Shown here: positions 1-11,486 of the stretch, piece after piece | How positions within the stretch are numbered: position 1 is the first letter of the stretch | Layout: each line of letters starts with the position of its first letter | Assembly (NCBI GenBank): GCA_951217055.1 | Contig: OX578284.1 | Location: 30,034,187 to 30,098,186 of the forward strand | Direction of reading: 5' to 3' | Length of the DNA: 64,000 bases | Source of the DNA: Gerris lacustris | Lineage: Eukaryota; Arthropoda; Insecta; Hemiptera; Gerridae | Program-made: the position numbers and the translations under genes | Notes under the pieces: model-generated | Seen by the model: only the letters and a program-made list of their open reading frames with translations | Database searches by the model: none | What the model was told of the DNA's origin: nothing

Positions 1-46
1 TTCCAACTCTATAAGTGGGTGAACAAACCAGTTCAACAAACCAGAA

Positions 47-184
47 TCATACCATGCTTGCAGCTGGTATAGGGCTTAAGTGACAATTTATATATTCTTT
101 TATAAAATCTAAACCAGCTGCAGCAGGACATGTTTTCTTTTGCAACAATGTTTTCTTAGCCCACTTAGAGGTGGTTAGAGGTGG
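47..184 (-). other. Open minus-strand frame ending in a stop; possible coding tail or old transposon remnant
   Basis: Reading leftwards from 184, 45 codons stay open to a TGA at 49..47. The middle reads WAKKTLLQKKTCPAAAGL and the end SPIPAASMV, with a normal mix of residues. The frame closes at 187..185 inside the 10-bp tandem repeat that overlaps its upstream end. I do not recognise a family and there is no start codon or clear splice acceptor. It could be the last exon of a gene, a decayed transposase tail, or chance. Confidence 0.2.
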
Positions 185-208
185 TTAGAGGTGGTTAGAG
201 GTGGTTAC
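165..208. repeat. 10-bp tandem repeat, about 4.4 copies
   Basis: The unit GAGGTGGTTA is repeated almost perfectly and is much more G-rich than the surrounding AT-rich DNA. It is a simple minisatellite that probably arose by slippage. Confidence 0.9.
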
Positions 209-272
209 ACTTCATAATTGTGTATGGACAAATATATATCATATGAAGTATATTATCATATTTTATTAATTC

Positions 273-336
273 TGTAATCGGTACAGAATTCGGTACGTAA
301 TTGTAATTACGTACAGAATGTAATCGGTACAGAATT
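273..336. repeat. Duplicated 18-bp motif around a 10-bp-arm hairpin
   Basis: The sequence TGTAATCGGTACAGAATT occurs at 273-290 and again at 319-336. Between them, 293-314 is a palindrome with 10-bp arms (GTACGTAATT / AATTACGTAC) and a 2-base loop. A third partial motif (ATCGGTACG) lies near 351-359. No protein is encoded. It may be the end of a decayed foldback element. Confidence 0.6.
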
Positions 337-360
337 GTATATATACTGAAATCGGTACGT

Positions 361-2190
361 TCTATTTAATGCTATATTTTTATGAAAATGGATACCCGTG
401 GGCCCGATTTTTTTTACACTTGTACCATTATAAATGTGTTATACTATTCTTTCTTCAAATTGTTGAAGTTATATACCACCGATCGTCTTATTTTTTCTCA
501 TTTATTTAAATATGCTACCGGATACCGGATATTCAAAATTTAATTGTTTCTACGAGACAGCATTAAAATAGATGTTTAGAAATTAAGTAGGTATTTGAAA
601 ATTAATGTTCTGGCAAAAATCATAATGTATATTATGTATTGCACGTTTACGTACTTACTACAGAAAGACTACCTCTTCTTCTCTCATGCTTTTATAATTT
701 AGTTAAAATATCTCCTAATATTATTATTTTCTTTATTTATTTATTTTTCGTGAAATTACTTTTCGGCATTAGCTAAACTTGAAAAGAACGATAATAATAA
801 ATTATTATAAAACTCTAGTATTTTTCCGCAATAAATTTTCATTTCTTTAGCTTCAAATTATTATTTGTTTTTAAAAAACAAAACATTTTTTGGCACAGGT
901 TGATGAAAAAAAAAAATTGCCCAATAATTACCATTAAAAATGTTTTATATTATTCCCAAATAATTAGAATTAACACATACAAATATAATATGTGCATTGT
1001 ATTCCGAGATATTAATATGAAACATGAAAAATAAAAATAAAAAAATCAAATAAAAAAAAGTATAAATAAATTCATAAATAATAATTTCAGTCTAATTGAA
1101 TGTAATAAAAATATGAAAAAAATTAAGAATGAATTGGAATAATGCTTATATATTTACATTATGAAATGGTGTGTTGCTTAAAATGACAAGTGGTTGACCT
1201 TCCTTTTAATACATTCATACATTATAGAAGCCTACTTGAAACAAACGTGCTAAAAATAACTTACGTTTTAAGTCTTCCTAGTTAGGCAATATTTCCTTCT
1301 TTTTCTTTTTCTTAGAGCCTTGTTTGTAGAGTTATTTTATAGCTTGCGAAAGTTAACGTAAGTTTATAGTTTATACGTTTCCTATATCACATGAGAATCG
1401 TTCAAGTTCTTTGCTCAATTTAATTTTATAGACTAAAAATCGGTTTTAAAAGATTCAAACCCGTCTTATGAACTGATGAAGCATAAGAATAATCAGAACT
1501 GCATTGAAATATTAATAAAATACATACATACTTTTTCTTTCCTCTACGATTATAATTATAGACAGGGTATGTTGGCATTTCATTATTATGGTATTGCGTT
1601 TTGTTTTATCACTCTTTATCACTCCATTAATGTTTGTGTTGAAAAAATTGTTTATTTGATTTTTAAATTGGTTTTATAACTTATCATCAGAACAATTTTC
1701 ATTTTAAGAGTTCTAAATGCAAATGTGACAGCCTTGGAAATATATTAGAAGTAAGTGTAATAGTTAAAAATGTAGAAAAACTATAAACTAATTTAGTATT
1801 TTATCCCATAAGTATTAATTTGAGTTACTTAGCAAATCACTAAAGACTATAGGTTTAATTCCTACTATATGATACTACTACACGCTTTCAATACCAAAAG
1901 CTATATTATTTATGTCTTATATCTGAATTCTGTGCTTATTTCTAATACCGTATTAATCGTACCAATTTTATATTCTAACATTACTTTTTATAAAATCTTG
2001 TTTTGAAGGATTTTTAAATTCAAGATTATTCACTCAATAAGCTAAGGCCTCTTCAGGGATGATAACTAATTGCTGATTTACACAATGATTTTTATTCAAA
2101 GCAAGATTTTGACAGAATCTAACAAGAAGTTATTACTTTGTGACAGATTAGTATACTCATTATCCCTTAAGATAGTCTAATTGTGGATTT
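361..2190. other. AT-rich intergenic or intronic DNA, nothing recognised
   Basis: A/T homopolymers and short AT-rich microsatellites dominate. One 67-codon open frame at 1476-1679 is rich in Phe, Ile and Tyr, as expected of chance translation of AT-rich DNA. No splice-bounded exon, repeat boundary or RNA gene is evident. Confidence 0.6.
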
Positions 2191-2191
2191 C

Positions 2192-2400
2192 TTAAGGCTC
2201 TACCGCCCTTTGAGGTTAGGAAAAACAGTAAAATTAAAATTATACTGGTTCTAAGCAAGATATCAAAAATCTAATCACAGGCTTCATTCCTAATTTTAAT
2301 TCTGCACAATTTGAGCCCTATTTCCACTTCCTATGATAAATAGTACAGGCGCCATTTCAATACAACGATAAAACTCGTTGTATTAAAATGGCGCCTGTAC
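2192..2400 (+). mobile_element. Left half of a foldback element with TTAA at its end
   Basis: Begins TTAA-GGCTCTACCGCCC, the same terminus as the complete copy at 20090-20382, and follows that copy through a shared interior. It ends in a hairpin: arms 2343-2368 and 2375-2400 are 26 bp with a single mismatch. The outer right arm of the complete copy is missing, so this is a truncated or internally rearranged copy. Confidence 0.65.
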
Positions 2401-2998
2401 CTGATATATATCTTAAAGTTATATATTCTTAAACTTATAAAACTTGTATTCTCTATTTAACATTTCAGCTTTAGGATATAACTAGTCTAGCAGTCTAGCA
2501 AACATTGTATTGTATGAGTATTATCAGAATTCAGTTATAAGTGGGGACATTATAAGTCAAAGAGGGGAATTAAAAATATTCTAATAAAAATGTAGTATTG
2601 TATGTGTGTCATAGTGTCATCAGGATTCAAGTAATCAGTGGGGACAATAAGATAAAGAGCTATTTTACCTGGTCTATCATATTATACATTTTAAATATGC
2701 TCATAACCACAAAAATCTTCTGAAGTGAAGGGATAATACATAAATTACAAATAGTCAAATAAAAGAGTTATTATCTGTTGGTCTCATTGTCAAAATAGAT
2801 TAATAAATTAAATTGAATTATGGTCTTTGTATTTTATTATAATTTATGACAGATCGTAGGTAGGCTGCATTTCCAGGAAGACAGCTGTTTCTTGTCTGTT
2901 CTTTCATTTGAACTTATGTTGTGGTTAAAAACTAAATATTTCTGAGTAAAGAGGAAATTCCTATCTTCCTGCCTGTAGTTATATTTACTCTTTATTAA

Positions 2999-3638
2999 CC
3001 CTTAAATGCTAATGGTAATTGGATGGCTGGTATTACTAAACCTTCGTCGATTCGACTAACATATGCAGAAAATACATTTTTTCAGTTGAGACTACACTTT
3101 TATAAAGAGAAAACTATTAAGAACTCATTATTAAATCTTTTAGTGAGATATACAAACTTTTGATGACAAATAACTTAGTGGGAACATCAGAAAAATCTGA
3201 AATTGAGTGAACATTAATGCACCAGGTCCCATGCCCAGACCAAAAGCCCTAGGCACTTTGTTAAGTGCTCCAGGCCCCAGATTATCGGCCATTGGTCTCT
3301 GGCCCAAGGCCAATTACCCTAGGCCCATTGCCCCTTACCCCTAGGCATATTGCCCCTTACCCCAGGCCCATTTTCCCAGGCTATAGGCTCATGCGACGAC
3401 CAATTAATTCCCTACGCCTATTACTAAACGTTAGTCGAATCGACGAAGTGGCTTTGAAGGGAATTTGCTAGATAACGAGGGTATGCTCAAAAGGACTACT
3501 ACCGCTACACTAGCAGGTGTGTTACTAACCAGTGCAAGCACTGCAGAAGGATGGGGTACCCATCACCATCGCATACGAGCGTAAAAGGTTAAGGTTCAAA
3601 CTGTGCTCGTCGATTCGACTAACATTAGCATTTTAGGG
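2999..3638. mobile_element. piggyBac-style non-autonomous element, 640 bp, TTAA target duplication
   Basis: TTAA at 2995-2998 and at 3639-3642 flanks inverted ends CCCTTAAATGCTAATG and CATTAGCATTTTAGGG (14 of 16 matching). A TTAA target site with termini starting CCC is the hallmark of piggyBac. Inside, CGTCGATTCGACTAAC occurs near both ends (about 3045 and 3609) and in reverse near 3431. A C-rich block at 3225-3390 holds degenerate repeats of GGCCCATTGCCCCTTACC. The only open frame (3265-3471) is Pro/Arg-rich and not a transposase, so the element needs an enzyme in trans. Confidence 0.85.
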
Positions 3639-3642
3639 TTAA

Positions 3643-5385
3643 ATTAAAACACTTGTAGTTAATGTTCCGTTAAAAAGAAAATTAAATTTATTAATCAAAT
3701 TAATATTTCTTATACGTACGTATAGTATGAAATTAATTTTATACATATTTTTAAAAAAATATGCAACTAATGTTTTATATATGTCAATACATTTGATCGT
3801 GAAATCAAATCTTTAGATTACTGCGGATACTATTAAAAAGAGACTTGGAGACAAAAATTTAGGGAACAAGATGAATTTCACTGTACGGTTTAATATTTAG
3901 AAATGAGTGCTTTATTTTTTAGAATTTTTAAAATCGGAGACAAAAAATGTTCGTTCTGAAGAACGATCCACTTAGTTTCCGTTACCTTCAGTAAGCTCGG
4001 GGGCAAATGAAGGTATGTTATAGTGATTCGAATGAAAATCAATTTTATGCCTACTTTTAGGGTTTTAAATCCTTAACTATTCAGAACACTTAGCATCCCC
4101 CCCTAACCACTTCTTTGTAAAACTGTACATCAATGTAACAAAGCAATGGATAATATTTGGAAATAATAATTTCTCATAACGTCAAATATAGTGTAGCATA
4201 TGGTTATAAAAAAATAAAAAAAAATAAAAAAAAATCCAACTAATAAAAAAAAAATCCAACTAATATACCCCCGCCTGGGAAGGCTTAAGTATGCTTGTGT
4301 AAAACAAGTGTCAACAAGCTATTAAAAAAAAATAAATAAATAAAAATGGTTATAACAGTGAAGAATATTGATTTTTCTTTTCTTTTATCGAACAGTGAGT
4401 AACTTTTCGCCTCAGGGTATGTATATAATTTTAAAAGGATACTTGTACTCCTCACTTGAAAGACTCAATTTTTAAAAAAGCTAAAACACAATATTAATTC
4501 ACAATTTTAATTGTCCTAATAATTAATTCGTTGATATAACTAGGGTATTTCTGTTTGGATAATTTGAGAAAGGTTAATAGGAGTTTTTTAACCAATTTTA
4601 ATTGAGCTTTTATTGCCATGTATCACATTACGTAAAGCTACATCGTTCTTATACTAGCTTTAATAGTTAGATTATCCGTCCAGGTCCTATTTCCACTGAT
4701 TTTCCAGATGAGATAACTTTGGAAAAATCCCTAACGATTCTTTTGTTCTCTCGTAAGTTCGTTCACTGCAACGAGTGAATGAACCTAGTTGGTTTCCGTT
4801 ATATCATGGGAAGGATCTAATTGCCAACCAAGGTTGAAACAGTCGGAACAGCGGAAGAAATAGAATTTCTTCTGTTTTTTATATCCTTTGTAGATCTCAT
4901 CTTTCTCTTCCTAGGAAAACTATGAGTAATAAGAACACAGGTGCAAGGACCTAACACACATATGATTCAAGAAAGATTTATAAAAGCATTAGAAATAAGG
5001 ATGTGAGTTTATTATAATACCATTAAAGATCAATTCTAACTTTTTGATCCTGATGGAATACAGTATACGTAATAGGGTTATGGGAATGAAAGATGAGAAT
5101 AAGAAGATTAACTAAGATTTAAAAAAAAAATTTTTAATCAACTCCTGTCTAGGGAAATCCTTCCGTGAAATTTGTGTTCGAATAACTAAATAATTGAACT
5201 CATAAAATAATATTACTTTCTCGTAATTTGAGAGTATTCTCAAATTGTAACTTCAGTAAATAGACTCCTCATTACTTCATGTGATTCAAAAATATTCTGG
5301 TAATGTTTCGAATCCCGCAGGGCGGTCAGACATAATGTCACATTAATGATTTTTTTTAAGTAAATGTGTGTTATGGCCGATTCTC
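3643..5385. other. AT-rich noncoding DNA with a few repeat scraps
   Basis: Contains a scrap near 3965-4005 (GTTACCTTCAGTAAGCTCGG) that recurs in related form at 27493, 44838 and 52449 and marks one end of another repeat family. No gene was recognised. The A-rich tail at 4199-4345 is listed separately. Confidence 0.5.
4199..4345 (+). repeat. A-rich tract ending like a retroelement 3' tail
   Basis: Two runs of A separated by AATCCAACTAAT repeats precede CCCGCCTGGGAAGGCTTAAG and a further stretch, then a tail of A with TAAA repeats at about 4323-4345. The last 85 bp resemble the 3' end of a short retrotransposon copy, but no body or target duplication is visible. Confidence 0.35.
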
Positions 5386-5389
5386 TCCC

Positions 5390-5670
5390 GCTCTAAATTT
5401 GGGGGCGCTCTCCTCCTATCTCAAAAAACATTAAAAAAAAAAATAAAATCTCGAAAACTGTTTCTACGATTTTCATTAAAAAAATCAAAAACGTAGTTTA
5501 TTTAAGTACAAATCTAACTATAGGTATGTCACTTTCTCGGGGGGAAAAATATAGTTTCCGAGATAATGATGAAAATAAATACGATTTAGCTGAAAATCCA
5601 AAACGTAATATAAACAAACATCTGTTGAACCCATTGAAATATAAATAATTATAGATTAATTGCGGGGAAA
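5390..5670 (-). mobile_element. Family A copy, type 2, partial
   Basis: Matches the reverse of other family A copies: a block AATTTGGGGGCGCTC at 5397, then TCTCGAAAACTGTTTCTACG, then AAAACGTAGTTTATTTAAGT, then a region like the type 2 end at 10879. The outer half that carries the CAAAATCGG motif is missing. It lacks the tRNA-like box of type 1 copies. Confidence 0.6.
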
Positions 5671-5689
5671 CGTAAATTGTAACATTTTT

Positions 5690-6215
5690 TTGAACGAAGT
5701 AAATCAAAGTATGTAAATTGCACCACTCCGATTTAAAACGAAGTAAGTCAAACAATGTAAATTGCACCACTACCTCTAAGTTAACGTAAGTAAAATAGTG
5801 TAAATTGCACCACCAAATGTCCTTTTGTCTAACTTAATGATTGGACTTATGGATTTTGTTACTTTTTGTTACATCAGTTTGATGTTCCTTTGTCCCAAAA
5901 TACATTGGACTAAATGTCCCTTTGTCTTATTTGATTGTTAGGCTAACAGATATTGCCACTTTCAATTACAGAAGTGTAATATTCCTTTGTCCCAATGTAT
6001 AATTTTACTTACGATGGAACCATTGAAAAGAGGTTGAAAGGAATTGGTGCAATTTACATAGTTTGACCTACCTCGTTCTGGAAGGCAGTGGTGCAATTTA
6101 CACTATTTTCCTTACCTCGTTTTGAGAAGTAGTGATGCAATTTACACTGTTTTTCTTACTTCGTAAAACATTCATTTTTTATTTCTGCTAAAAAAAAATG
6201 GTGCAATTCACATAT
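5690..6215. repeat. Two 44-bp-unit arrays in opposite orientation
   Basis: On the left, GTAAATTGCACCAC recurs at 5713, 5757 and 5800. On the right its reverse complement, or a one-base variant, recurs at 6046, 6090, 6134 and 6200. Spacing is 43-44 bp except for the last step. Each unit also carries a GAAGTAA/TTACTTC-type word. The centre (5815-6040) holds TTCCTTTGTCCCAA motifs shared with the MITE at 24539-25358. No protein is encoded. Confidence 0.75.
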
Positions 6216-6311
6216 ACCCTTAAATTCAATTCAGTTGACTATTTAAATGAGAAAGTTTATAATTAATTGCATTTATACTTTCCGATTCATTTAAGATAGT
6301 TCATACACTTT

Positions 6312-6833
6312 TTACTTTCTCATGTATTTTGATGACGCGAAAACTAAATTTTAAGATTTATGGATTTACAGGTTTTGAGGTCCCTTAAGTCCAAAGAAAG
6401 TTTTTTTTATAAAAAAAATCTGTCTGACGTGTTTAGTCTGTGCAGACGCGACAAGCTTAACCTATATATACTCGGACAATTACAATGAAATTTGGCAGAC
6501 ATTCTCATACAAAAATTAAACCCTGGTGGTCATATCGAGAAATTTTTTAACTCCAAATTTGGGGGCGCTACCCTTTAAAAAACAGGCTAAAATATTTTTG
6601 TTCGAAAACAGTTCCGACGATTTTGATTAAAAAATTCTAAAATGTAGACCATTTATATAAGAATCCTATACTATATATGTAGTTTTCCAAGATTTCGATG
6701 AAAATAAATCGGATTTTGCATAATATCGTAAACATACCACCTGAACAAAATGTAAACAACCACCTGTTGAACACCTTTTAAATTTGTTTAAAAATAAATC
6801 AATTAAATGAGATATTAATATGCGAGAAAGTAT
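6312..6833 (-). mobile_element. Family A copy, type 2, near complete
   Basis: Starts TTTTACTTTCTCATGTA and ends TATGCGAGAAAGTATA, the family's short inverted termini. In reverse orientation it carries in order the GACGCGAAAA block, the GGTTTTGAGGTCCC block, a CTGTGCAGACG word, a degenerate AAATTTGGCAGAC motif, CAAATTTGGGGGCGCTACC and the GACGATTTTGATTAAAAAAT block. No open frame of note. Confidence 0.75.
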
Positions 6834-6839
6834 ATATTG

Positions 6840-8495
6840 TTCGATTTGTCGGACTTATTCTTATTTATAATTTGAAGCAATTGATTTTAATTTTATTCAT
6901 GTAAGTAATTATTTCTATGATTTTTTCTTTCGTGTCTCGTTCTAAAATCATGACTGTGACCATCGATGTGAACCTCTCTGTGTTTCGAATTATCGAAGAA
7001 CCAAATATTTAGTATAATATTATATGTTCTTTGCGCATTTGAAATTCTATAACTATTCTACCTCATTTTATTTCATCTACAAATAAGTAATATTTGATTT
7101 AAAATTACAAAAATGTCACTGGATAGTTCAGAGATAAGACTTTTAAAGATACGTGATATAGAGGACGTAAATATAAGCTTGGCATTTAATTGTTGCGTTA
7201 TTCCTAGCAAAACTACTTAAGCTCTAAGTTCAGAATTCCTATTGCTTTAATTAAGTATCTGATATTGATATTAGTTTTATAGACAAACGACATTCACTTT
7301 AATTCTTTTGACATATGTGTTGAAGTAATAGTAAATTGACCATTGGAAAAAGAAAAATATATTGTGTAGATAGTTCATAGATAAGAGCCACTTCAACTAC
7401 GTGGTTGTAGTCTCGTAGAACTTGTCTACAATATCAAATGTAAAAAAATAAACATCATTGTGCAACTTATAGCCAACGTTCTTTTCCGATATTTACTTTA
7501 AATATTTTATTTTAATAGACATTACAAAATTGTCAACAACCAGATTGACTAATACTCTTCGGAAAGGAATCTTTCATACAACGTCCTTGTTTTCACTTTT
7601 TAAATATACTAGTACTAGTGATGCGTTATTTCCGTATTTTTAAATATTCTAGTACTACTGATACATTGCATTTAAAACTCGCGTATATATACATGTACGG
7701 AGCAATAATAATCATTACCTATTCAAAAAAAAAAAAAAACCTTTAATTTGTGTTTTCGCTTATCTTGAAAATATTGTGTTAAGTTTTCACAAATGCTGAG
7801 ATGCACCTGTATGCTGAATTTCGTCAAATCGGTCAATTTTTACTTCAGTTATCGTTAAACAAACAAACAAATACACAAATTTTTGAAATATTTGGGTGCT
7901 TGCCTCTGCAAATGAAAAAAAGTTTCTAAAATGAAGAAATCACTTACACTCGTTCAATCAGTTTTAACTATCTTAAGAACGATGAAAACGGAAGTGCTGT
8001 AGTTCGATGTTTGCGAACCAACATATCTTCAAAAACTACTCGTCCAATTTTAATAAAATTAATATTATATTTATTTAGAATTAATATAGAACCAAGAAAA
8101 TCAAGGGTTTTCTCATAAATTATATTTATGCATTTTGGTTGTTAGTCATCGGCAAATTGTTGGTTTTAAAACTCGCTTTTTAAATTTTCAACTACAAGCA
8201 ACGTCGTCAATCAGTGTGTTCGTGTGAGGGTGTGGGACACTAAAATTGTACAAAATGTTTTTGTATTAGTACGGAGTCTGTGTGCCAAGTTTCAGCTCAG
8301 TTAATTAGATTTCCAAATATTTTGACGACAAGAATCCAGAAATAAACACAAACAAAATCGAAAGTAATACAGAGAATTTAAAATGAATGAATATTCCATA
8401 TAAATAAGAAATAAAATTGTGCAAGAGATAAAAATAACATCTTTTAATCCATCTATATTAATCCAAGGATAAGTTCATTGAACCATACAATATAT
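6840..8495. other. AT-rich noncoding DNA with two degenerate interspersed repeats
   Basis: About 7790-7895 contains TATGCTGAATTTCGTCAAAT and then an AAAC microsatellite. About 8010-8365 contains a similar phrase (TGTGCCAAGTTTCAGCTC) and an AAACAAAATCGAAAG end. Both look like 3' parts of old repeats that share the motif described for family A. No gene seen. Confidence 0.5.
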
Positions 8496-8498
8496 ATA

Positions 8499-9308
8499 CA
8501 GTAGAGTCTCGCTTATCCGGACCCCGCTAGTCCGGACATCCGTGTAATCCGGACGGACCAAAACTATGTACAAATTGGAACCAGGGTCAGTTCAGATTTA
8601 TGAATAATTAAGATAATTGGAGTTTCTACTTTTATTGTCTATTAAAAATTTATAAAATTGTTCCAAGTATAGTTTACAGGTGTATATTCCAACGTTCTAA
8701 CACGAGGAATACCCGGTATTTTTGTTAAAAATAAACAGATTTAGAATAATTAGGAATAAGTAAGAACATCGATAAATCTCTTTCGGTTCCATAGAAATGT
8801 AAGGGGCGGAAGATATAAAGGTAGTGTATTCCAATAAATACAATTGTATGTGACTGAGATGGGGAGAGGGTTTTAAGAAACATGTAGTTTTTACCACTTG
8901 GCTCAACGCAGTTCCAAGAAATTTCGCCAAGCCGCCAATGTCTATTATCTCAAGTTTTTGTGAAATGATTATCGTTCCTCGAATTTCATATCGGAACACA
9001 GGAAGTTCTTCTCAGGAAGTCCCTTCTATACCTGCCACCTGCGTAATATATTGTCGTTTTATTTTAATTCATTTGATATTCGGACTGGTGACAGAAGAGC
9101 TCTTAACTTAAATAGTGGACATACGTTGTACAAGCATGTTTTGGAGACTAATAAAAGTAATTTTTACGATAAAAACATCGATTTCAATAGTTTTACCCAA
9201 CTAAAACTTGTTGTGCAAACATTTTAAAACTGATTCCGTTTAATCCGGACTTTCGGTAATCCGGACTGGGTCCGGTCCCGTCAAACCCGGATTAGCGAGA
9301 CTCTATTG
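8499..9308. mobile_element. pogo/Tigger-style element, 810 bp, TA target duplication
   Basis: TA dinucleotides (8497-8498, 9309-9310) flank inverted ends CAGTAGAGTCTCGCTTATCC and GGATTAGCGAGACTCTATTG. Subterminal CCGGAC repeats strengthen the pairing. A minus-strand frame at 8999-8697 includes SQKLEIIDIGGLAKFLG, which resembles the N-terminal helix-turn-helix of CENP-B/Tigger transposases (EQKLEII...LAKxxG pattern). The rest does not match a transposase, so this is an internally deleted, decayed copy. Confidence 0.8.
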
Positions 9309-9557
9309 TAATATATACTAATATTATATTTGATTAAAATATAAATTTTATTGATAATATTATTGTTTTGTTTATTTTAATGTTACACAAATCTGTTTTG
9401 GTCATAAAATTAAAAAACTATTTTTATTGTTAATTTACATTTTTACAGTTAAATAAATACACTCTAATAATCCCATCTATCTTATACACCCAATAAAAAC
9501 TGTTATAAGAATATAACTCTTAATAGAGGAGAAATAACCGTTGCGACTTTTTTTTAT

Positions 9558-9760
9558 TATTAGTGCACTTGTAACTCGCTTAAAACTTAGGTCTAAACAC
9601 TAAAATATCTGAGTTCGAATTTCAGAGAGGTGAGACATTTTTCACACTGATGATGATAACCGAGATAATATTGGATGTCCATAGTGGCAGATCCTCCGTT
9701 CTACAATAAGATTTATTTTTGTGGGTCAGGACATAAAATAAACGACACCAATTTAACCAT
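9558..9760 (+). mobile_element. tRNA-derived SINE-like repeat, degenerate copy
   Basis: Contains GAGTTCGAATTTCAGAGAGG, a degraded polymerase III B-box, followed by a tail (GTGAGACATTTTTCACACTG, then GATAAT and a GGACATAAAATAAA stretch) also present at 20986-21165, where the box is better preserved. No target duplication was found. Confidence 0.45.
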
Positions 9761-9910
9761 ATAAGTTGCTTTCCCGGAAAAATTAATTAAAAGGAGGGAA
9801 GTCAGAATTCGATTGCGAGTAGCATTATTTCACTTGGTAAAATGTTGTATAGTGTTCAATAGTAATAATTAAATTTAACTACGAAAACCCTTGAAAATTA
9901 AAAAAAAAAA

Positions 9911-10518
9911 TCGGTCCGAGACAACTCAGACAAACTTTCTCATATACGAGTTTATAATTACTTAGCCCAGTGTTTCCATTTATTAGTTTTCAAATGTACA
10001 TTTAAATATTATTAAACATTTCATCAAAACTTATCATAAAAATCACTTTTCCTGGGCGGGGAATCGAACCCGGGCTCTCTCCGTCCGCGTTTTAAGCTTT
10101 TTTCTCAGGAACTAGATTTTTCCCGGGAAAACGCCTTATATCGTTGGATTCGTATTCAAATGGACTACATTTTAGAATTTTTTAATCAAAATCGTCGGAA
10201 CCGTTTTCGAGAAATATTTTTTTTCCATGTTTTTTCAGAGTTTTTGGGGGGTAGCGCCCCCAAATTTGGAGCTAAAATTCATTTCTCGATTTCGCCTCGG
10301 GGTATGATTTTTGTGAACATGTATGCCAAATTTCGTCAAAATCGGCTCAGTAGTTTAGGCTCCAGGCGTCTGCACAGACGACAGACAGACGACAGACAGA
10401 CATTTTTTAAAAACCACTTTTTTGGACTCAGGGGACCTCAAAACGTGTAAATCCATCAAAATCTCAAAATCGAATTTTCGCGCCATCACAATACTTTCTC
10501 TTTATATGAGAAAGTAAA
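9911..10518 (+). mobile_element. Family A copy, type 1 (with tRNA T-arm-like box)
   Basis: Starts CGGTCCGAGACAACTCAG then AAACTTTCTCATATACGAG and ends CTTTATATGAGAAAGTAAA, giving roughly 14-bp inverted ends. Near 10053-10070 is GGGGAATCGAACCCGGG, whose reverse strand has the exact B-box core GGTTCGATTCC. Then come TTTTTCCCGGGAAAACG, the ATCAAAATCGTCGGAACCG block, GGGGGGTAGCGCCCCC, TATGCCAAATTTCGTCAAAA and a short ACAGACAG run. The 96-codon frame at 10160-10450 is a translation of this repeat. A second, short start of the same family abuts it at 10519-10560. Confidence 0.85.
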
Positions 10519-10679
10519 AATCTGTCCGAGACAACTTCCTCATATAATCTCGGTCCCAGATACCAGAAAAAATGAATATATTTATTATCTATTAAGACGA
10601 ATACGCGTGTCGATCTGCTAGCTGTAACTGTGATGTGAACCCAACTTAAGGAAGGTTCCTGTTCCTATAGATCCTTCCA

Positions 10680-10835
10680 AGTGAAGTGAGAGAGAGTCCC
10701 TCCCGGCACTACCGTCTACTCCAATAATCCTTTTAAACCATAAACTCCTCATGAATCATGATTAAGTATTAATTTGCTTAATATTAAATATTTATTGCAT
10801 TAAGCACGCTTCAATGATAAACCTTCGAGATTCTT
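10680..10835 (+). mobile_element. Family X fragment (one end)
   Basis: CATGATTAAGTATTAA followed by ATTGCATTAAGCACGCTTCAATGAT in interrupted form matches the end of family X seen near 28228-28320 (CATGATTAATAAATTTC, CGCTCGCTTCAATGAT). The upstream CACTACC also fits. The rest of the element is missing. Confidence 0.45.
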
Positions 10836-10878
10836 TAATTATCTAATCAATTATTTAAAATGTATTCAACAGGAGGTT

Positions 10879-11272
10879 GTTTACTTTTTGTTATCGATTT
10901 TTAACAAAATCAGATTTATTTTCATCAATATCTCGAAAACTATATGTTTCCCGGGAAAACGGCTTATTTCAATAGACATTTTAAAATTTTTAATCAAAAT
11001 CGTCGGAACCGTTAACGAGAAATATTTTTTTCTTCTGTGCTTTTGGAGGGTAGCACCCCCAAATTTGGGGCTAAAGTTAATTTCTCGATATTGCCTCGAG
11101 GCATGATTTGACTGAACATTTATGCTAAATTTCGTCAAAATTGGTCCAATAATTTAGGCTCCGCAGACACATTTTTTGGACTCAAGGGACCTCAAAACGT
11201 GTCAATCCATACAAATGTCCAAATCCAATTTTCACGTCATCACAATACTTTCTCTTTACATATGAAAAATAA
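10879..11272 (+). mobile_element. Family A copy, type 2
   Basis: Enters directly with ATCAATATCTCGAAAACTAT rather than the tRNA-like box, then follows the family: CCCGGGAAAACGGCTTAT, AATCAAAATCGTCGGAACC, GAGGGTAGCACCCCCAAATT, ATGCTAAATTTCGTCAAAAT, and a TCACAATACTTTCTCTTT end. Overlapping frames on both strands (10881-11138 minus, 10888-11106 plus) are repeat translation, not genes. Confidence 0.8.
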
Positions 11273-11334
11273 AAAAGTAGAAAACAACACAAATTGATTA
11301 GATGTATGATGCAGTTTCATACAAGTAGCGTATG

Positions 11335-11465
11335 ATAGATTTGTGGCACTTCTTTAGAAGAAAACAGAGGGGAGCAACAATCTAAAGAAGGGGTACGGAA
11401 TGTTCTTCATTAGACTGTTATTCCCCTTATAAAAACAGAAGTGTGATATTCCTTTGTCCCAAAGT
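11335..11465 (+). mobile_element. Head-to-tail ends of the CTTCTTTAGA MITE family
   Basis: GGCACTTCTTTAGAAG at about 11344 is followed by GCAACAATCTAAAGAAGG at 11374 and then a new start, CTTCATTAGACTGTTATTCC, running into AGAAGTGTGATATTCCTTTG. These are the same ends and interior as the composite element at 24539-25358. Confidence 0.6.
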
Positions 11466-11486
11466 AGGTACAAGGTACGAACTTTT

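Noticed and set aside
9990..10075. A true tRNA gene at the GGGGAATCGAACCCGGG sequence
   Set aside because: Only a T-arm-like box is present, it recurs in every type 1 family A copy, and no acceptor or anticodon arms can be folded around it.
10160..10450. 96-codon plus ORF with an Arg-rich QNRLSSLGSRRLHRRQT stretch
   Set aside because: It is the translation of family A, present in decayed form at many other copies with shifts and stops.
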